From: Pseudomonas persica
Lineage (GTDB): Bacteria > Pseudomonadota > Gammaproteobacteria > Pseudomonadales > Pseudomonadaceae
Assembly: GCF_900291015.1 (NCBI RefSeq)
Contig: NZ_OLKL01000051.1
Location: 109,827-148,055, forward strand
DNA: 38,229 nt
Reading direction: 5' to 3'
Below the pieces are notes generated by a model. That model saw only the letters and a list, made by a program, of their open reading frames with translations. It ran no database searches and was not told the DNA's origin. Shown piece after piece: positions 25,779 to 33,582 of the stretch (position 1 is its first letter; every line of letters begins with the position of its first letter). The position numbers and the translations under genes were made by a program.

Positions 25779-27261
25779 TCGCCGCGCCCCACGCCCAACC
25801 CTGCTGGCCACGGGCATTCGCGCCCTGGCGCTGGCAGCCGTGCTGGCCACCCCGGCCATGGCTGACAGCGCCGCCAAGGCCGACAACAATGCAGCCCGCC
25901 CGGCCAACACCTTGCAGTCGCTGGCCGAACTGGATGGCAAGGCGCCCAGCCGGCGCCAGCTGAACATCCAGCACTGGAACACTGCCGAAGGTGCCCGGGT
26001 GCTGTTTGTCGAAGCCCGCGAACTACCGATGTTCGACCTGCGCGTCACATTCGCCGCCGGCAGTAGCCAGGACGGCGGCACGCCAGGCCTGGCAGCACTG
26101 ACCAACGCCATGCTCAACGAGGGCGTGGCCGGCAAGGACGTGACCGCCATCGCCGAAGGCTTCGAAGGCCTGGGTGCGGACTTTGGCAATGGCTCCTACC
26201 GCGACATGGCCGTGGCCTCGCTGCGCAGCCTCAGCGCCAAGGACAAGCGCGAGCCGGCGCTCAAGCTGTTTACCGAGGTGGCCGGCAAGCCGAGCTTCCC
26301 CGAAGACGCCCTCAAACGCATCAAGAACCAGATGTTGGCCGGCTTCGAGTACGAGAAGCAGAACCCCGGCAAGATCGCCGGCAAGGCGCTGTTCGCCAAC
26401 CTCTACGGCGACCACCCCTACGCCCACCCCAGCGACGGCACCGCAGAGAGCATCAACGGTATAACCCTGGCACAGCTGCGTGCCTTCCACGCCAAGGCCT
26501 ACACCGGCGGCAACGCAGTGATCGCCCTGGTCGGCGACCTCAGCCGCGCCGAAGCCGAAAGCATTGCCGCCCAGGTCTCTGCCGGCCTGCCCAAGGGCCC
26601 GGCACTGGCTGCACCCGCCCTGCCTGCGGAGGCCAAGGCAGGCCTGACCCACATCGACTTCCCGTCGAAGCAGACCCACCTGATGCTGGCCGAGCTGGGT
26701 ATCGACCGTCAGGACCCGGACTGGCCAGCGCTGTCGCTGGGCAACCAGATCCTCGGTGGCGGTGCCTTCGGTACCCGGCTGATGAGTGAAGTGCGTGAGA
26801 GGCGCGGCCTGACCTATGGCGTGTACTCGGTGTTCAGCCCGATGCAGGTGCGCGGCCCGTTCATGATCAACCTGCAGACCCGTGCCGAGCTCAGCGAAGG
26901 CACGCTCAAGCTGGTGCAGGGCATTCTCGCCGACTACCTCAAAAACGGCCCTACCCAGCAAGAGCTGGACGATGCCAAGCGCGAACTGGCCGGCAGCTTC
27001 CCGCTGTCCAATGCCAGCAACGCCAGCATCGTCGGCCAGCTGGGCGCCATTGGCTTTTACAACCTGCCGCTGACCTGGCTGGAGGACTTCATGCAGCAGT
27101 CCCAGGCGCTTACCGTCGAGCAGGTCAAGGCCGCCATGAACAAACACCTGTCAGCCGATAAACTGGTGATCGTCACCGTTGGCCCGAAAGTGCCACAGAA
27201 ACCGCTGCCTGCACCCACTGACAAGCCCTCCGAGCAGCCGCTCGGGGTACCGGAGCACTAA
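25771..27261 (+). CDS. Exported M16 peptidase-like partner subunit
   Basis: A 496-residue M16 protein with a signal peptide (hydrophobic ALALAAVLATPAMA, cleavage about residue 32). HxxEH is absent: the equivalent place reads LAALTNAMLNEG, so it cannot bind the catalytic zinc. It keeps the substrate-binding R342...Y349 pair in EVRERRGLTYGVYS that the non-catalytic member of M16B heterodimers contributes. ATG at 25771 lies inside the end of the catalytic gene. rsmD follows with a 1-base overlap (TAATG). Confidence 0.9.
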   Translation: MSDRRAPRPTLLATGIRALALAAVLATPAMADSAAKADNNAARPANTLQSLAELDGKAPSRRQLNIQHWNTAEGARVLFVEARELPMFDLRVTFAAGSSQDGGTPGLAALTNAMLNEGVAGKDVTAIAEGFEGLGADFGNGSYRDMAVASLRSLSAKDKREPALKLFTEVAGKPSFPEDALKRIKNQMLAGFEYEKQNPGKIAGKALFANLYGDHPYAHPSDGTAESINGITLAQLRAFHAKAYTGGNAVIALVGDLSRAEAESIAAQVSAGLPKGPALAAPALPAEAKAGLTHIDFPSKQTHLMLAELGIDRQDPDWPALSLGNQILGGGAFGTRLMSEVRERRGLTYGVYSVFSPMQVRGPFMINLQTRAELSEGTLKLVQGILADYLKNGPTQQELDDAKRELAGSFPLSNASNASIVGQLGAIGFYNLPLTWLEDFMQQSQALTVEQVKAAMNKHLSADKLVIVTVGPKVPQKPLPAPTDKPSEQPLGVPEH

Positions 27262-27863
27262 TGCCAAGATCCACCCCTCCCGCCCGCCCACAAACGGGCC
27301 AAAGCAAGGGCCAGGGCCACCTGCGCATCATCGCCGGCGAGTGGCGCAGCCGCCGCCTGGCGGTACCGGAAGGCGAAGGCCTGCGGCCAACGCCCGACCG
27401 CGTGCGCGAAACCGTCTTCAACTGGCTGGCCCCCTATATCGAGGGCGCCCGTGTGCTGGACGCCTTTACCGGCAGCGGCGCCCTGGTGCTCGAAGCCTTG
27501 TCCCGCGGAGCCAAAGACGCCGTGGCGCTGGACAGCAACCCGGTGGCCATCGCCAACCTGAAGAACAACCTCGAGATCCTGCGCTGCCCGCGCGGGCAAA
27601 TCCTGCAAACCGATGCCCTGCGCTACCTGCAGGGCCCGGCCAAGCAGCAGTTCGACGTGGTGTTCCTCGACCCACCGTTCCACCAGGACCTGCTGGCCAA
27701 CACCTGCAACCTGCTGGAGCAGAACCAGTGGCTGCATGAGCAGGCCTGGGTCTATACCGAAAGCGAGAGCGCTCCATCAACCTTGCAACTGCCGGGCAAC
27801 TGGCGCCTGCACCGCGAGAAGAAAACCGGCCAGGTACATTACGCGCTCTGGCAGCGGGGCTAA
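27261..27863 (+). CDS. rsmD: 16S rRNA (guanine966-N2)-methyltransferase
   Basis: Methylates G966 of 16S rRNA in 30S subunits. The 200-residue protein shows RIIAGEWRSRRL and RPTPDRVRETVFNWL near 16-55, SAM motif DAFTGSGALVLEAL near 68-81, and the catalytic DPPF at about 136-139 in VVFLDPPFHQD. The ATG shares a base with the stop of the M16 partner gene, so it is translated from the same transcript; in other bacteria rsmD often sits near ftsY, as here. Confidence 0.96.
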   Translation: MPRSTPPARPQTGQSKGQGHLRIIAGEWRSRRLAVPEGEGLRPTPDRVRETVFNWLAPYIEGARVLDAFTGSGALVLEALSRGAKDAVALDSNPVAIANLKNNLEILRCPRGQILQTDALRYLQGPAKQQFDVVFLDPPFHQDLLANTCNLLEQNQWLHEQAWVYTESESAPSTLQLPGNWRLHREKKTGQVHYALWQRG

Positions 27864-27867
27864 CTAT

Positions 27868-27877
27868 GTAGCGCTAC
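27868..27877. repeat. 10-bp palindrome after rsmD
   Basis: GTAGCGCTAC is a perfect palindrome 5 bases after the rsmD stop, in the 71-base gap before the second M16 pair. It is too short to be a terminator by itself. Confidence 0.4.
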
Positions 27878-27892
27878 CTGCGTGGCCATTTC

Positions 27893-27933
27893 GCTGAAGC
27901 TGTTGCGGTTCACTGCAACCGGAGCACTTCAGC
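27893..27933 (+). promoter_or_regulatory. Stem-loop enclosing the ribosome binding site of the second M16 pair
   Basis: GCTGAAG (27893-27899) pairs with CTTCAGC (27927-27933) and, inside it, GTTGC (27902-27906) pairs with GCAAC (27915-27919). The GGAG ribosome binding site (27921-27924) is in the internal loop, and the ATG follows the outer stem at once (27935). The structure could lower or control translation initiation. No promoter is obvious in the gap. Confidence 0.5.
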
Positions 27934-27934
27934 A

Positions 27935-29272
27935 ATGGCATTGGCGTCCCCCATCGGCATCGAAGAGATCAACGCCGGGCTAGCGTCCGTCGCGTCCGCC
28001 GCCCCCTCGCAACTGCAGCATTTCACCTTGGACAACGGCTTGTCGGTCTACCTGCGACAAGACCACAGCACCCCGTTGGTCGCAGTTCAGCTCTGGTGCC
28101 ACGTAGGCACCAGCTATGAACCTGCGGGCCACACCAACCTCTCCCACGTTCTGGAGCACCTGGTTTTCGAAGGCAGCAGCAAACTGGCGGCCGGCCAATA
28201 CAACCGGGTGATCGCGCGCCTTGGTGGTTACACCAATGCCACCAGCCACGTCGATGGTACGGCATTCGAAATGCTGCTACCGGCCTCTCGTTTGCCTATC
28301 GGCCTTGAGATCATGGCCGACGCAATGAGCACCGCGACGTTTGCGCAAGCCGAAATGGAACAGGGTGTCAAAGCGGTCGAGGACGAGCGCCGGCTCAACT
28401 TCGATAGCAATGTGAAAGAGCAAGCCTACAGCCAACATGAAACGCTGGCCCATGGAAGCAGCCCTTATGCACGAGACGGGTATGCTTTTCCCGCAGACCT
28501 GAGCAATATCAAGCTCGAAACGCTACGAAGCTGGTACAACACCTGGTATCACCCCAACAACGCCACGCTGGTAGCGGTAGGTAACGTCGATCTGCCAACG
28601 CTCCAGCTGCATGTATCTCGGTACTTCGCTGGTTTATCCAGGGCTCCAATAGCCCAACAACCTGTGCCTCACCACGACGCACGCCTTGAACAACGCATAC
28701 ACACCGTGGCCCTGCCAGGATTACGGGACGGCGTATGCATGTCATTCAACGTACCGGGTTGCGCCACCGCCCCCGACGCAACAACAGTGTCTACCCTGGA
28801 GCTGATTTGCGAATTGCTCGGCAAAGGCTCCAGCTCCCTGTTGTATGGCAACCTGGAACGCACGCAACGACTGATTTCAAGCGTGAGGGTGAGTTACGAG
28901 CCACTGGTACGTGGCGACACGCTACTGACGATCAACGCCTTGGTGAACACCAGCAACGGGACGCATGAGCAAGCTGCAGAGGCGGTTTATCAGGTTATCG
29001 ATGAGCTCCGACTCACGCCCCTGCCAACCGAGGCGCTGGATCGCGCAAAGCTGCGGATGCTCGCGCGGCGGCTGTTCAGTCTCGACGAACTTGAGCAGCA
29101 GGCCGAGCACATAGGCGCAGCCGCTGCTGCTGGAGTCTCCCCTTCGAGAATCGATGAGCAAAGCCGAATCGTCCACGATCTGGACAGCGTCACGGTGCAG
29201 AAAGTGGCGACTGACTACCTGGGGCGCGAACGGCTGACCATCACTTACCTTCGACCAGGAGCAGCCGCATGA
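27935..29272 (+). CDS. Cytoplasmic M16 zinc peptidase, catalytic subunit
   Basis: A 445-residue M16B peptidase. The zinc site is intact: H71-V-L-E74-H75 and E151 in VEDERRLN, with the same 76-residue spacing as in the exported pair. It is clearly a paralogue of the product at 24423-25778 (shared FTLDNGLxVxxRxDH and WYxPNNATLVxVG), but has no signal peptide: the first 30 residues are mixed polar. Codon choice and base composition are less GC-rich than in the flanking genes (about 52-53% in two 60-base rows I counted by hand). It overlaps the next gene by 4 bases. Cytoplasmic M16 pairs can process peptides, for example PqqF/G or AlbE/F, but no precursor or maturase gene is seen here, so the substrate is unknown. 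Confidence 0.9.
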   Translation: MALASPIGIEEINAGLASVASAAPSQLQHFTLDNGLSVYLRQDHSTPLVAVQLWCHVGTSYEPAGHTNLSHVLEHLVFEGSSKLAAGQYNRVIARLGGYTNATSHVDGTAFEMLLPASRLPIGLEIMADAMSTATFAQAEMEQGVKAVEDERRLNFDSNVKEQAYSQHETLAHGSSPYARDGYAFPADLSNIKLETLRSWYNTWYHPNNATLVAVGNVDLPTLQLHVSRYFAGLSRAPIAQQPVPHHDARLEQRIHTVALPGLRDGVCMSFNVPGCATAPDATTVSTLELICELLGKGSSSLLYGNLERTQRLISSVRVSYEPLVRGDTLLTINALVNTSNGTHEQAAEAVYQVIDELRLTPLPTEALDRAKLRMLARRLFSLDELEQQAEHIGAAAAAGVSPSRIDEQSRIVHDLDSVTVQKVATDYLGRERLTITYLRPGAAA

Positions 29273-30669
29273 ACGTTGACCAAAGCCTTACAACACGTCC
29301 ATTGATTTGCGCTGGCCCGGCCACCGACACCGCGCTTGCAGCCATGGCAAACCTGCAATCGACCCATGGTATGGAACTTGGCAAGGTACCGCCCCTGCAA
29401 GGCGAAGCACAGTATTGGCAGACGCAGGAAGGCACCAGGGTCAGCTTTATCGCCTCTCATGACCGCCCGATGTTCGACCTGGTACTGCGCTTTCGCGCCG
29501 GCAGTGTTCTGGATGGCGCCGACCCAGGGCTCGCTGCCCTCGTGCTCTATAGCCTCGATCAAGGTACCGGGCAGCTCGAGGCAGACGGGTTTGCGGAGCA
29601 AATGGAGGGCCGGGGCGCAGTACTGAGTACAACCATCAGCAAGGACAGTGCCGTCGTCACCCTGCGCTGCCTCAGTCTGCCAGCCTTACGTAACAGCGTG
29701 ATGCAGTTGCTCACGGAGATGCTCGCACGCCCAGCGTTCAGAGCACCCGATGTAGAAAAAATCCGTGAACGGCTGAACTTCGTGCGTTCTGCGCAAGCGC
29801 GGCACCCGATTATGCAGCTGGTTGAAACGACCGGGGCACATGTCTTCGAAGGCCATCCCTACGCGACAAAGTCCAGCCCAGGCAGTATCAGCAACATCAG
29901 CGATGAAAAGTTGAGGTCTTTCCATCAGCGAGCCTACTCGGCGAACAACCTGGACATAGGGCTGGTGGGGGACCTGCAGCGTGAAGAAGCCGAGCAGCTG
30001 ATCGACAACCTCGTTCGCGCCCTGCCCCAACAGTGGGCCGCGCAAGCGCTGCCGCCGGTAACCCCGCACTCTCCCCTTGTGCAACACCTGGAGCGCCCAG
30101 ATGTTACGACCAATGCCATGCTGACCGTTGCATCGAGGGTGACGGCCGGCGACACGGTGTTCCCTGCGCTGACGCTACTGAATGCAATTCTGGGCGGTGG
30201 CTACGAGTCGCGCCTGATACAAGAGCTGCGTGTCCAACGCAGTCTGACCTATTCCATTGGGTCGGCAATGGTGCCAAATGACGCCGGGAGCCTGTTGCAC
30301 ATCCTCTGGGATACCGAGCCGCAATACCGTGACGCGGCAGTTGCGCTGGTGACAAACATGATGACCTGCCTTGGCGAACGCGGCCCTAGCCAAGCTGAAT
30401 TCGACACAGCCTTGAACCAGCACGCCGCCGAAATGCATCGAAAGCTGTCCAATAAAGCGAGCTTGGCCAAAGCACTTGCGACTTACAGCCATCAACGTTT
30501 ACCGGCAAACCATCTCGCCACCTATCTCGACAAGCTCAGCGCGCTGACTCCCGCCAACCTGCGCGAAGCCGCGCAAGTCTGGCTGAAAAATGCGCCGCAG
30601 GTGTGCGTCACCATAGGTCCTGACACCGAGCAGTTGCCTTTGCCCAGCCCATCACCGCTCGACCAATAG
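29269..30669 (+). CDS. Cytoplasmic M16 peptidase-like partner subunit
   Basis: A 466-residue M16 protein without HxxEH (the equivalent region reads LAALVLYSLDQGTG) and without a signal peptide. The substrate-binding pair R321...Y328 in ELRVQRSLTYSIGS is kept, as in the exported partner. The ATG overlaps the catalytic gene (ATGA), with GGAGCAGCC just upstream, so 1:1 expression is expected. Its composition is as AT-enriched as that of its partner, which suggests the pair was gained together. About 60 bases without features separate it from the hydrolase gene. Confidence 0.88.
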   Translation: MNVDQSLTTRPLICAGPATDTALAAMANLQSTHGMELGKVPPLQGEAQYWQTQEGTRVSFIASHDRPMFDLVLRFRAGSVLDGADPGLAALVLYSLDQGTGQLEADGFAEQMEGRGAVLSTTISKDSAVVTLRCLSLPALRNSVMQLLTEMLARPAFRAPDVEKIRERLNFVRSAQARHPIMQLVETTGAHVFEGHPYATKSSPGSISNISDEKLRSFHQRAYSANNLDIGLVGDLQREEAEQLIDNLVRALPQQWAAQALPPVTPHSPLVQHLERPDVTTNAMLTVASRVTAGDTVFPALTLLNAILGGGYESRLIQELRVQRSLTYSIGSAMVPNDAGSLLHILWDTEPQYRDAAVALVTNMMTCLGERGPSQAEFDTALNQHAAEMHRKLSNKASLAKALATYSHQRLPANHLATYLDKLSALTPANLREAAQVWLKNAPQVCVTIGPDTEQLPLPSPSPLDQ

Positions 30670-30729
30670 CGCAGGTACAGGGGCGCTGTTTCATGGCACT
30701 CTAGGCAGGCACATCACGAGTCGCCCAGC

Positions 30730-31722
30730 ATGCCCAGCACCAGCGCCCCTTTCCGTCCGGCCATCGGCTTGTCCAACCCCCACCTGCAAACCCTGTGGGG
30801 GCCACTGTGGCGCAAGCTGCCCGAACTGCAGCGCAACCGCGAACGGCTGTGGCTGGCCGATGGCGATTTCATTGACCTGGACTGGCACGGCCCGCACCAG
30901 CCGCATGCCCCATTGGTACTGGTGCTGCATGGGTTGACCGGCTCGTCCCACTCGCCCTATGTCAAAGGCTTGCAGCAAGCGCTGCAAGACCGCGGCTGGG
31001 CCAGCGTGGCGGTGAACTGGCGCGGTTGCTCGGGCGAGCCCAACCTGCTGCCGCGCAGCTACCATTCCGGCGCCAGCGAAGACCTGGCCGAAATCGTCAG
31101 CCACCTTCGCGCCCAGCGCCCGTTGGCACCGCTGTATGCGGTGGGTTATTCACTGGGGGGTAATGTGCTGCTGAAGTACCTGGGCGAAAGCGGTGTCGCC
31201 AGCCAGTTGCAGGCTGCGGTGGCAGTGTCGGTGCCGTTTCGCCTGGACCACTGCGCCGACCGCATCGGCCAAGGCTTCTCCAAGGTGTACCAGGCGCATT
31301 TCATGCGCGAAATGCTGGCGTATGTGCAGCTCAAGCAGCGGCATTTCCACGACAACGGCCAGCATGAACGGCTGGCGACGCTGCAGCGCTTGGGGCCGCT
31401 GACCAGAATGCGCACATTCTGGGACTTCGACGGCAGGGTTACTGCCCCCCTGAACGGGTTTCGCGACGCGCACGACTACTATCGCCGCTCATCGAGCCAT
31501 TTCTTCCTCGGCCGGAACCGCACGCCGACGCTGATCATCCATTCCAGTGATGACCCTTTCGTCGCCGGCCACAGCCTGCCTACACCCCGCGAACTGGCTC
31601 CGCAGACCCGTTTCGAACTGCACAGCCGTGGTGGCCATGTGGGGTTTGTCGATGGCAGCCTGCGCAACCCGGGGTATTACCTGGAACGGCGGATCCCGCA
31701 GTGGTTGGTGGAGGGTAGCTAG
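30730..31722 (+). CDS. YheT-family alpha/beta hydrolase
   Basis: A 330-residue hydrolase of the YheT/ABHD1-3 family (esterase- or lipase-like; natural substrate unknown). The N-terminal FRPAIGLSNPHLQTLWGPL is the family's start motif. Catalytic triad: S141 in VGYSLGGNVLLKYL, an Asp in HSSDDPF (D274 or D275) and H303 in RGGHVGFVDG. No signal peptide. It stands alone between the M16 pair and a REP pair. Confidence 0.92.
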   Translation: MPSTSAPFRPAIGLSNPHLQTLWGPLWRKLPELQRNRERLWLADGDFIDLDWHGPHQPHAPLVLVLHGLTGSSHSPYVKGLQQALQDRGWASVAVNWRGCSGEPNLLPRSYHSGASEDLAEIVSHLRAQRPLAPLYAVGYSLGGNVLLKYLGESGVASQLQAAVAVSVPFRLDHCADRIGQGFSKVYQAHFMREMLAYVQLKQRHFHDNGQHERLATLQRLGPLTRMRTFWDFDGRVTAPLNGFRDAHDYYRRSSSHFFLGRNRTPTLIIHSSDDPFVAGHSLPTPRELAPQTRFELHSRGGHVGFVDGSLRNPGYYLERRIPQWLVEGS

Positions 31723-31750
31723 CCCCAAATATCCCGAGACTGCGCGATCC

Positions 31751-31837
31751 CTGTGGGAGCGGGTTCACCCGCGAACACCGGCAAAGCCGGTGCCATCCAC
31801 CGCGCCGGATTCTTCGCGGGTAAACCCGCTCCCACAG
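31751..31837. repeat. REP pair between the hydrolase and sulfurtransferase genes
   Basis: Units 31751-31775 and 31813-31837 are 25-bp inverted copies with one mismatch (the left has GGGTTCACCC, the right the normal GGGTAAACCC). The orientation is reversed relative to the other pairs: the TGTGGGAG ends face outwards. The spacer contains another hairpin, CACCGGC AAA GCCGGTG (31776-31792). Confidence 0.92.
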
Positions 31838-31863
31838 GGGCCCTGCCAAAACCGCAGATACTG

Positions 31864-32718
31864 TTATTCGCCAGTAGCCACGCCATGCTCCGGATCATTG
31901 ATCCACTCGCTCCAGGACCCGGCATACAGCTTGCCCAGCGGGTACCCCGCCAACGCCAGGGCAAACAGGTTATGGCAAGCGGTTACCCCTGAGCCACAGT
32001 AGGACACCAGCTGCTCCGGCGCCCGCCCGGCCAGTTTTTCGGCAAAGCGCTGCTTGAGCTGGTCCGCTGGCAGAAAGCGCCCGTCAGCGTCCAGGTTGTC
32101 AGTAAAGGCCGCACATTGGGCCCCCGGAATATGCCCTGCCACCGGGTCGATCGGTTCCACTTCGCCACGGAAACGCGGCAAGGCGCGCGCATCGATCAGG
32201 GTCAGGTCAGCGCTACCCAGGCGCTTGCCCAGGTGCTCGGCATCGATCAGCAGCTTGCCGTCGGGCTCACCGTTGAAGGTGCCTTCACGCTTGAGCGGCG
32301 GGTCCAGGCTTAGCGGCAGGTGCGCCGCATGCCAGGCCTTCAGACCACCGTCGAGGATCGCCACGCCGCTACGCTTGCCCAGCCAGGCCAGCAGCCACCA
32401 GGCACGGGCGGCAAAGGCACCTGGGCCGTCGTCGTACAGCACCACCTCGCTGTCATCGTCCAGGCCCCACTCGCGCAGGCGTTCGACCAGCCGACGCGGA
32501 TCCGGCAACGGGTGGCGCCCGGTGCGTCCCTTGCTCACCGGCCCGCTGAGGTCACGCTCCAGGTCGGCAAAATGCGCCCCGGCAATATGCCCCAGGGCAT
32601 AGCTGCGTTGGCCATAGTCCACATCCTCGAGGGCAAAGCGGCAGTCGAGGATCACCAACTTGGGCGAGCCCAGACGCTCAGCCAACTGCTGCGGGGTGAT
32701 CAATTGCGCAAGGGGCAT
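31864..32718 (-). CDS. Thiosulfate/3-mercaptopyruvate sulfurtransferase
   Basis: A 284-residue protein with two rhodanese domains; the N-terminal one (about 1-130) is structural, the C-terminal one carries the catalytic C241 in SYCGSGVTAC. The CGSGVT loop is that of 3-mercaptopyruvate sulfurtransferases, while thiosulfate enzymes have CRKGVT, so the SseA-type substrate is more likely. Start ATG 32718 has AGGAG 7 bases upstream; the open frame runs on for 31 codons into the TetR gene but without homology. It follows the TetR gene by 47 bases on the same strand and may be partly co-transcribed. Confidence 0.92.
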   Translation of the reverse strand: MPLAQLITPQQLAERLGSPKLVILDCRFALEDVDYGQRSYALGHIAGAHFADLERDLSGPVSKGRTGRHPLPDPRRLVERLREWGLDDDSEVVLYDDGPGAFAARAWWLLAWLGKRSGVAILDGGLKAWHAAHLPLSLDPPLKREGTFNGEPDGKLLIDAEHLGKRLGSADLTLIDARALPRFRGEVEPIDPVAGHIPGAQCAAFTDNLDADGRFLPADQLKQRFAEKLAGRAPEQLVSYCGSGVTACHNLFALALAGYPLGKLYAGSWSEWINDPEHGVATGE

Positions 32719-32756
32719 GACAATCTCCTGATCAATGGCACTATCGATAGCACTGA

Positions 32757-32781
32757 GGCCCTGGGCTAGTGCTCCAGGGCC
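32757..32781 (-). terminator. Hairpin overlapping the TetR stop codon
   Basis: GGCCCTGG (32757-32764) pairs with CCAGGGCC (32774-32781) across a 9-base loop that contains the stop codon of the TetR gene. There is no U-tract, so it may only attenuate transcription into the sulfurtransferase gene. A separate 10-bp palindrome CTATCGATAG lies at 32741-32750. Confidence 0.4.
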
Positions 32782-33431
32782 TGGTTGAACGGTACATGGA
32801 ATTCCTGGCACAGGGCGTCCACGGCATTGCGGGCGTTATCGGTGACGAAGCCGAGCTCCAGCACCAGTACCTGGTAGACGCCGCGCTTGAAGGCTTCTTC
32901 ACCCAGGTGCGCGGAATGCTCCCGCGTGGTGCTGAGAAAACGTACCCAGGACGTCAGCACGATCCAGGCGTTGATGGTCAGCGATTCGATCTGCGCCGGT
33001 GCCATGGCCAGGATGCCCGCCTCGACGAAACCACGGTAAATCGCCTGGCCCTGACGCAGGCAGCGGTCGGAAAAGCGCCGGTAACGGGCGGCCAGCTCCG
33101 GGTCGCTGTCCAGCAGGTGCTCCAGGTCACGGTGCAGAAAACGGTAGTTCCACATCGCCGCCAGCAGGGCCTTGAGGTAGAAGCGCTTGTCCTCCACGGT
33201 CGCCGCGCGGCCTTGTGGCGGGCGCAGGAAGCTGTCCACCAACTCTTCGTACTGGCTGAACAACACGGCGATGATGGCCTGCTTGTTGGGGAAGTGGTAA
33301 TACAGGTTGCCGGGCGAGATTTCCATATGCGCGGCAATGTGGTTGGTACTGACGCTGCGTTCGCCCTGCTGGTTGAACAGTTCCAGGCTGTTCTGCACGA
33401 TGCGCTCTCGAGTCTTCATGCGCGGGGCCAT
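32766..33431 (-). CDS. laoR: TetR-family regulator, LaoR-like
   Basis: A 221-residue TetR repressor. The helix-turn-helix lies at about 28-47 (VSTNHIAAHMEISPGNLYYHF), followed by the family's KQAIIAVLF and an all-helical ligand domain. It is divergent from the aldehyde dehydrogenase gene with a 151-base gap, the standard layout for a TetR repressor of the neighbouring operon. In P. aeruginosa the same arrangement (TetR, aldehyde dehydrogenase, small Tat protein, GMC oxidoreductase next to coaD and a ferredoxin) is LaoR-LaoC-LaoB-LaoA; the symbol rests on that synteny. The start at 33431 has GGGAG in good position. Confidence 0.82.
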   Translation of the reverse strand: MAPRMKTRERIVQNSLELFNQQGERSVSTNHIAAHMEISPGNLYYHFPNKQAIIAVLFSQYEELVDSFLRPPQGRAATVEDKRFYLKALLAAMWNYRFLHRDLEHLLDSDPELAARYRRFSDRCLRQGQAIYRGFVEAGILAMAPAQIESLTINAWIVLTSWVRFLSTTREHSAHLGEEAFKRGVYQVLVLELGFVTDNARNAVDALCQEFHVPFNQALEH

Positions 33432-33582
33432 GCTCAGCTCCCAGTCTGCGGGCCTTCATCAAAGGGTCATCTTACGGCGTATTGACGCTGGAATGCACCG
33501 CTCGACAGCACGGAAAAATTCCCACCAGCGCACAAATTAGAGTATAGGCTCCAGAGACTCCCTGATCGGACTCGAAGCCGCC
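33432..33582. promoter_or_regulatory. Divergent control region of laoR and laoCBA
   Basis: This 151-base gap must hold both promoters and the LaoR operator. Toward laoC, TTCCCA (33519-33524), an 18-base spacer and TATAGG (33543-33548) are a weak sigma-70 candidate. A short inverted repeat GGAA-AAA-TTCC (33512-33522) overlaps its upstream end and is a possible, unproven operator half. I find no convincing longer palindrome. Confidence 0.35.

Noticed and set aside
24432..26189. 585-codon open frame on the minus strand opposite the exported M16 genes
   Set aside because: It mirrors real genes in a GC-rich genome, has no family motif and low-complexity composition (Gln/Val/Gly-rich); the sense frame has a zinc site and signal peptide.
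30670..30729. Short precursor-peptide gene next to the cytoplasmic M16 pair
   Set aside because: The only ATG in this gap is followed by a stop after three codons; the 27864-27934 gap likewise has only ATG-TAG.
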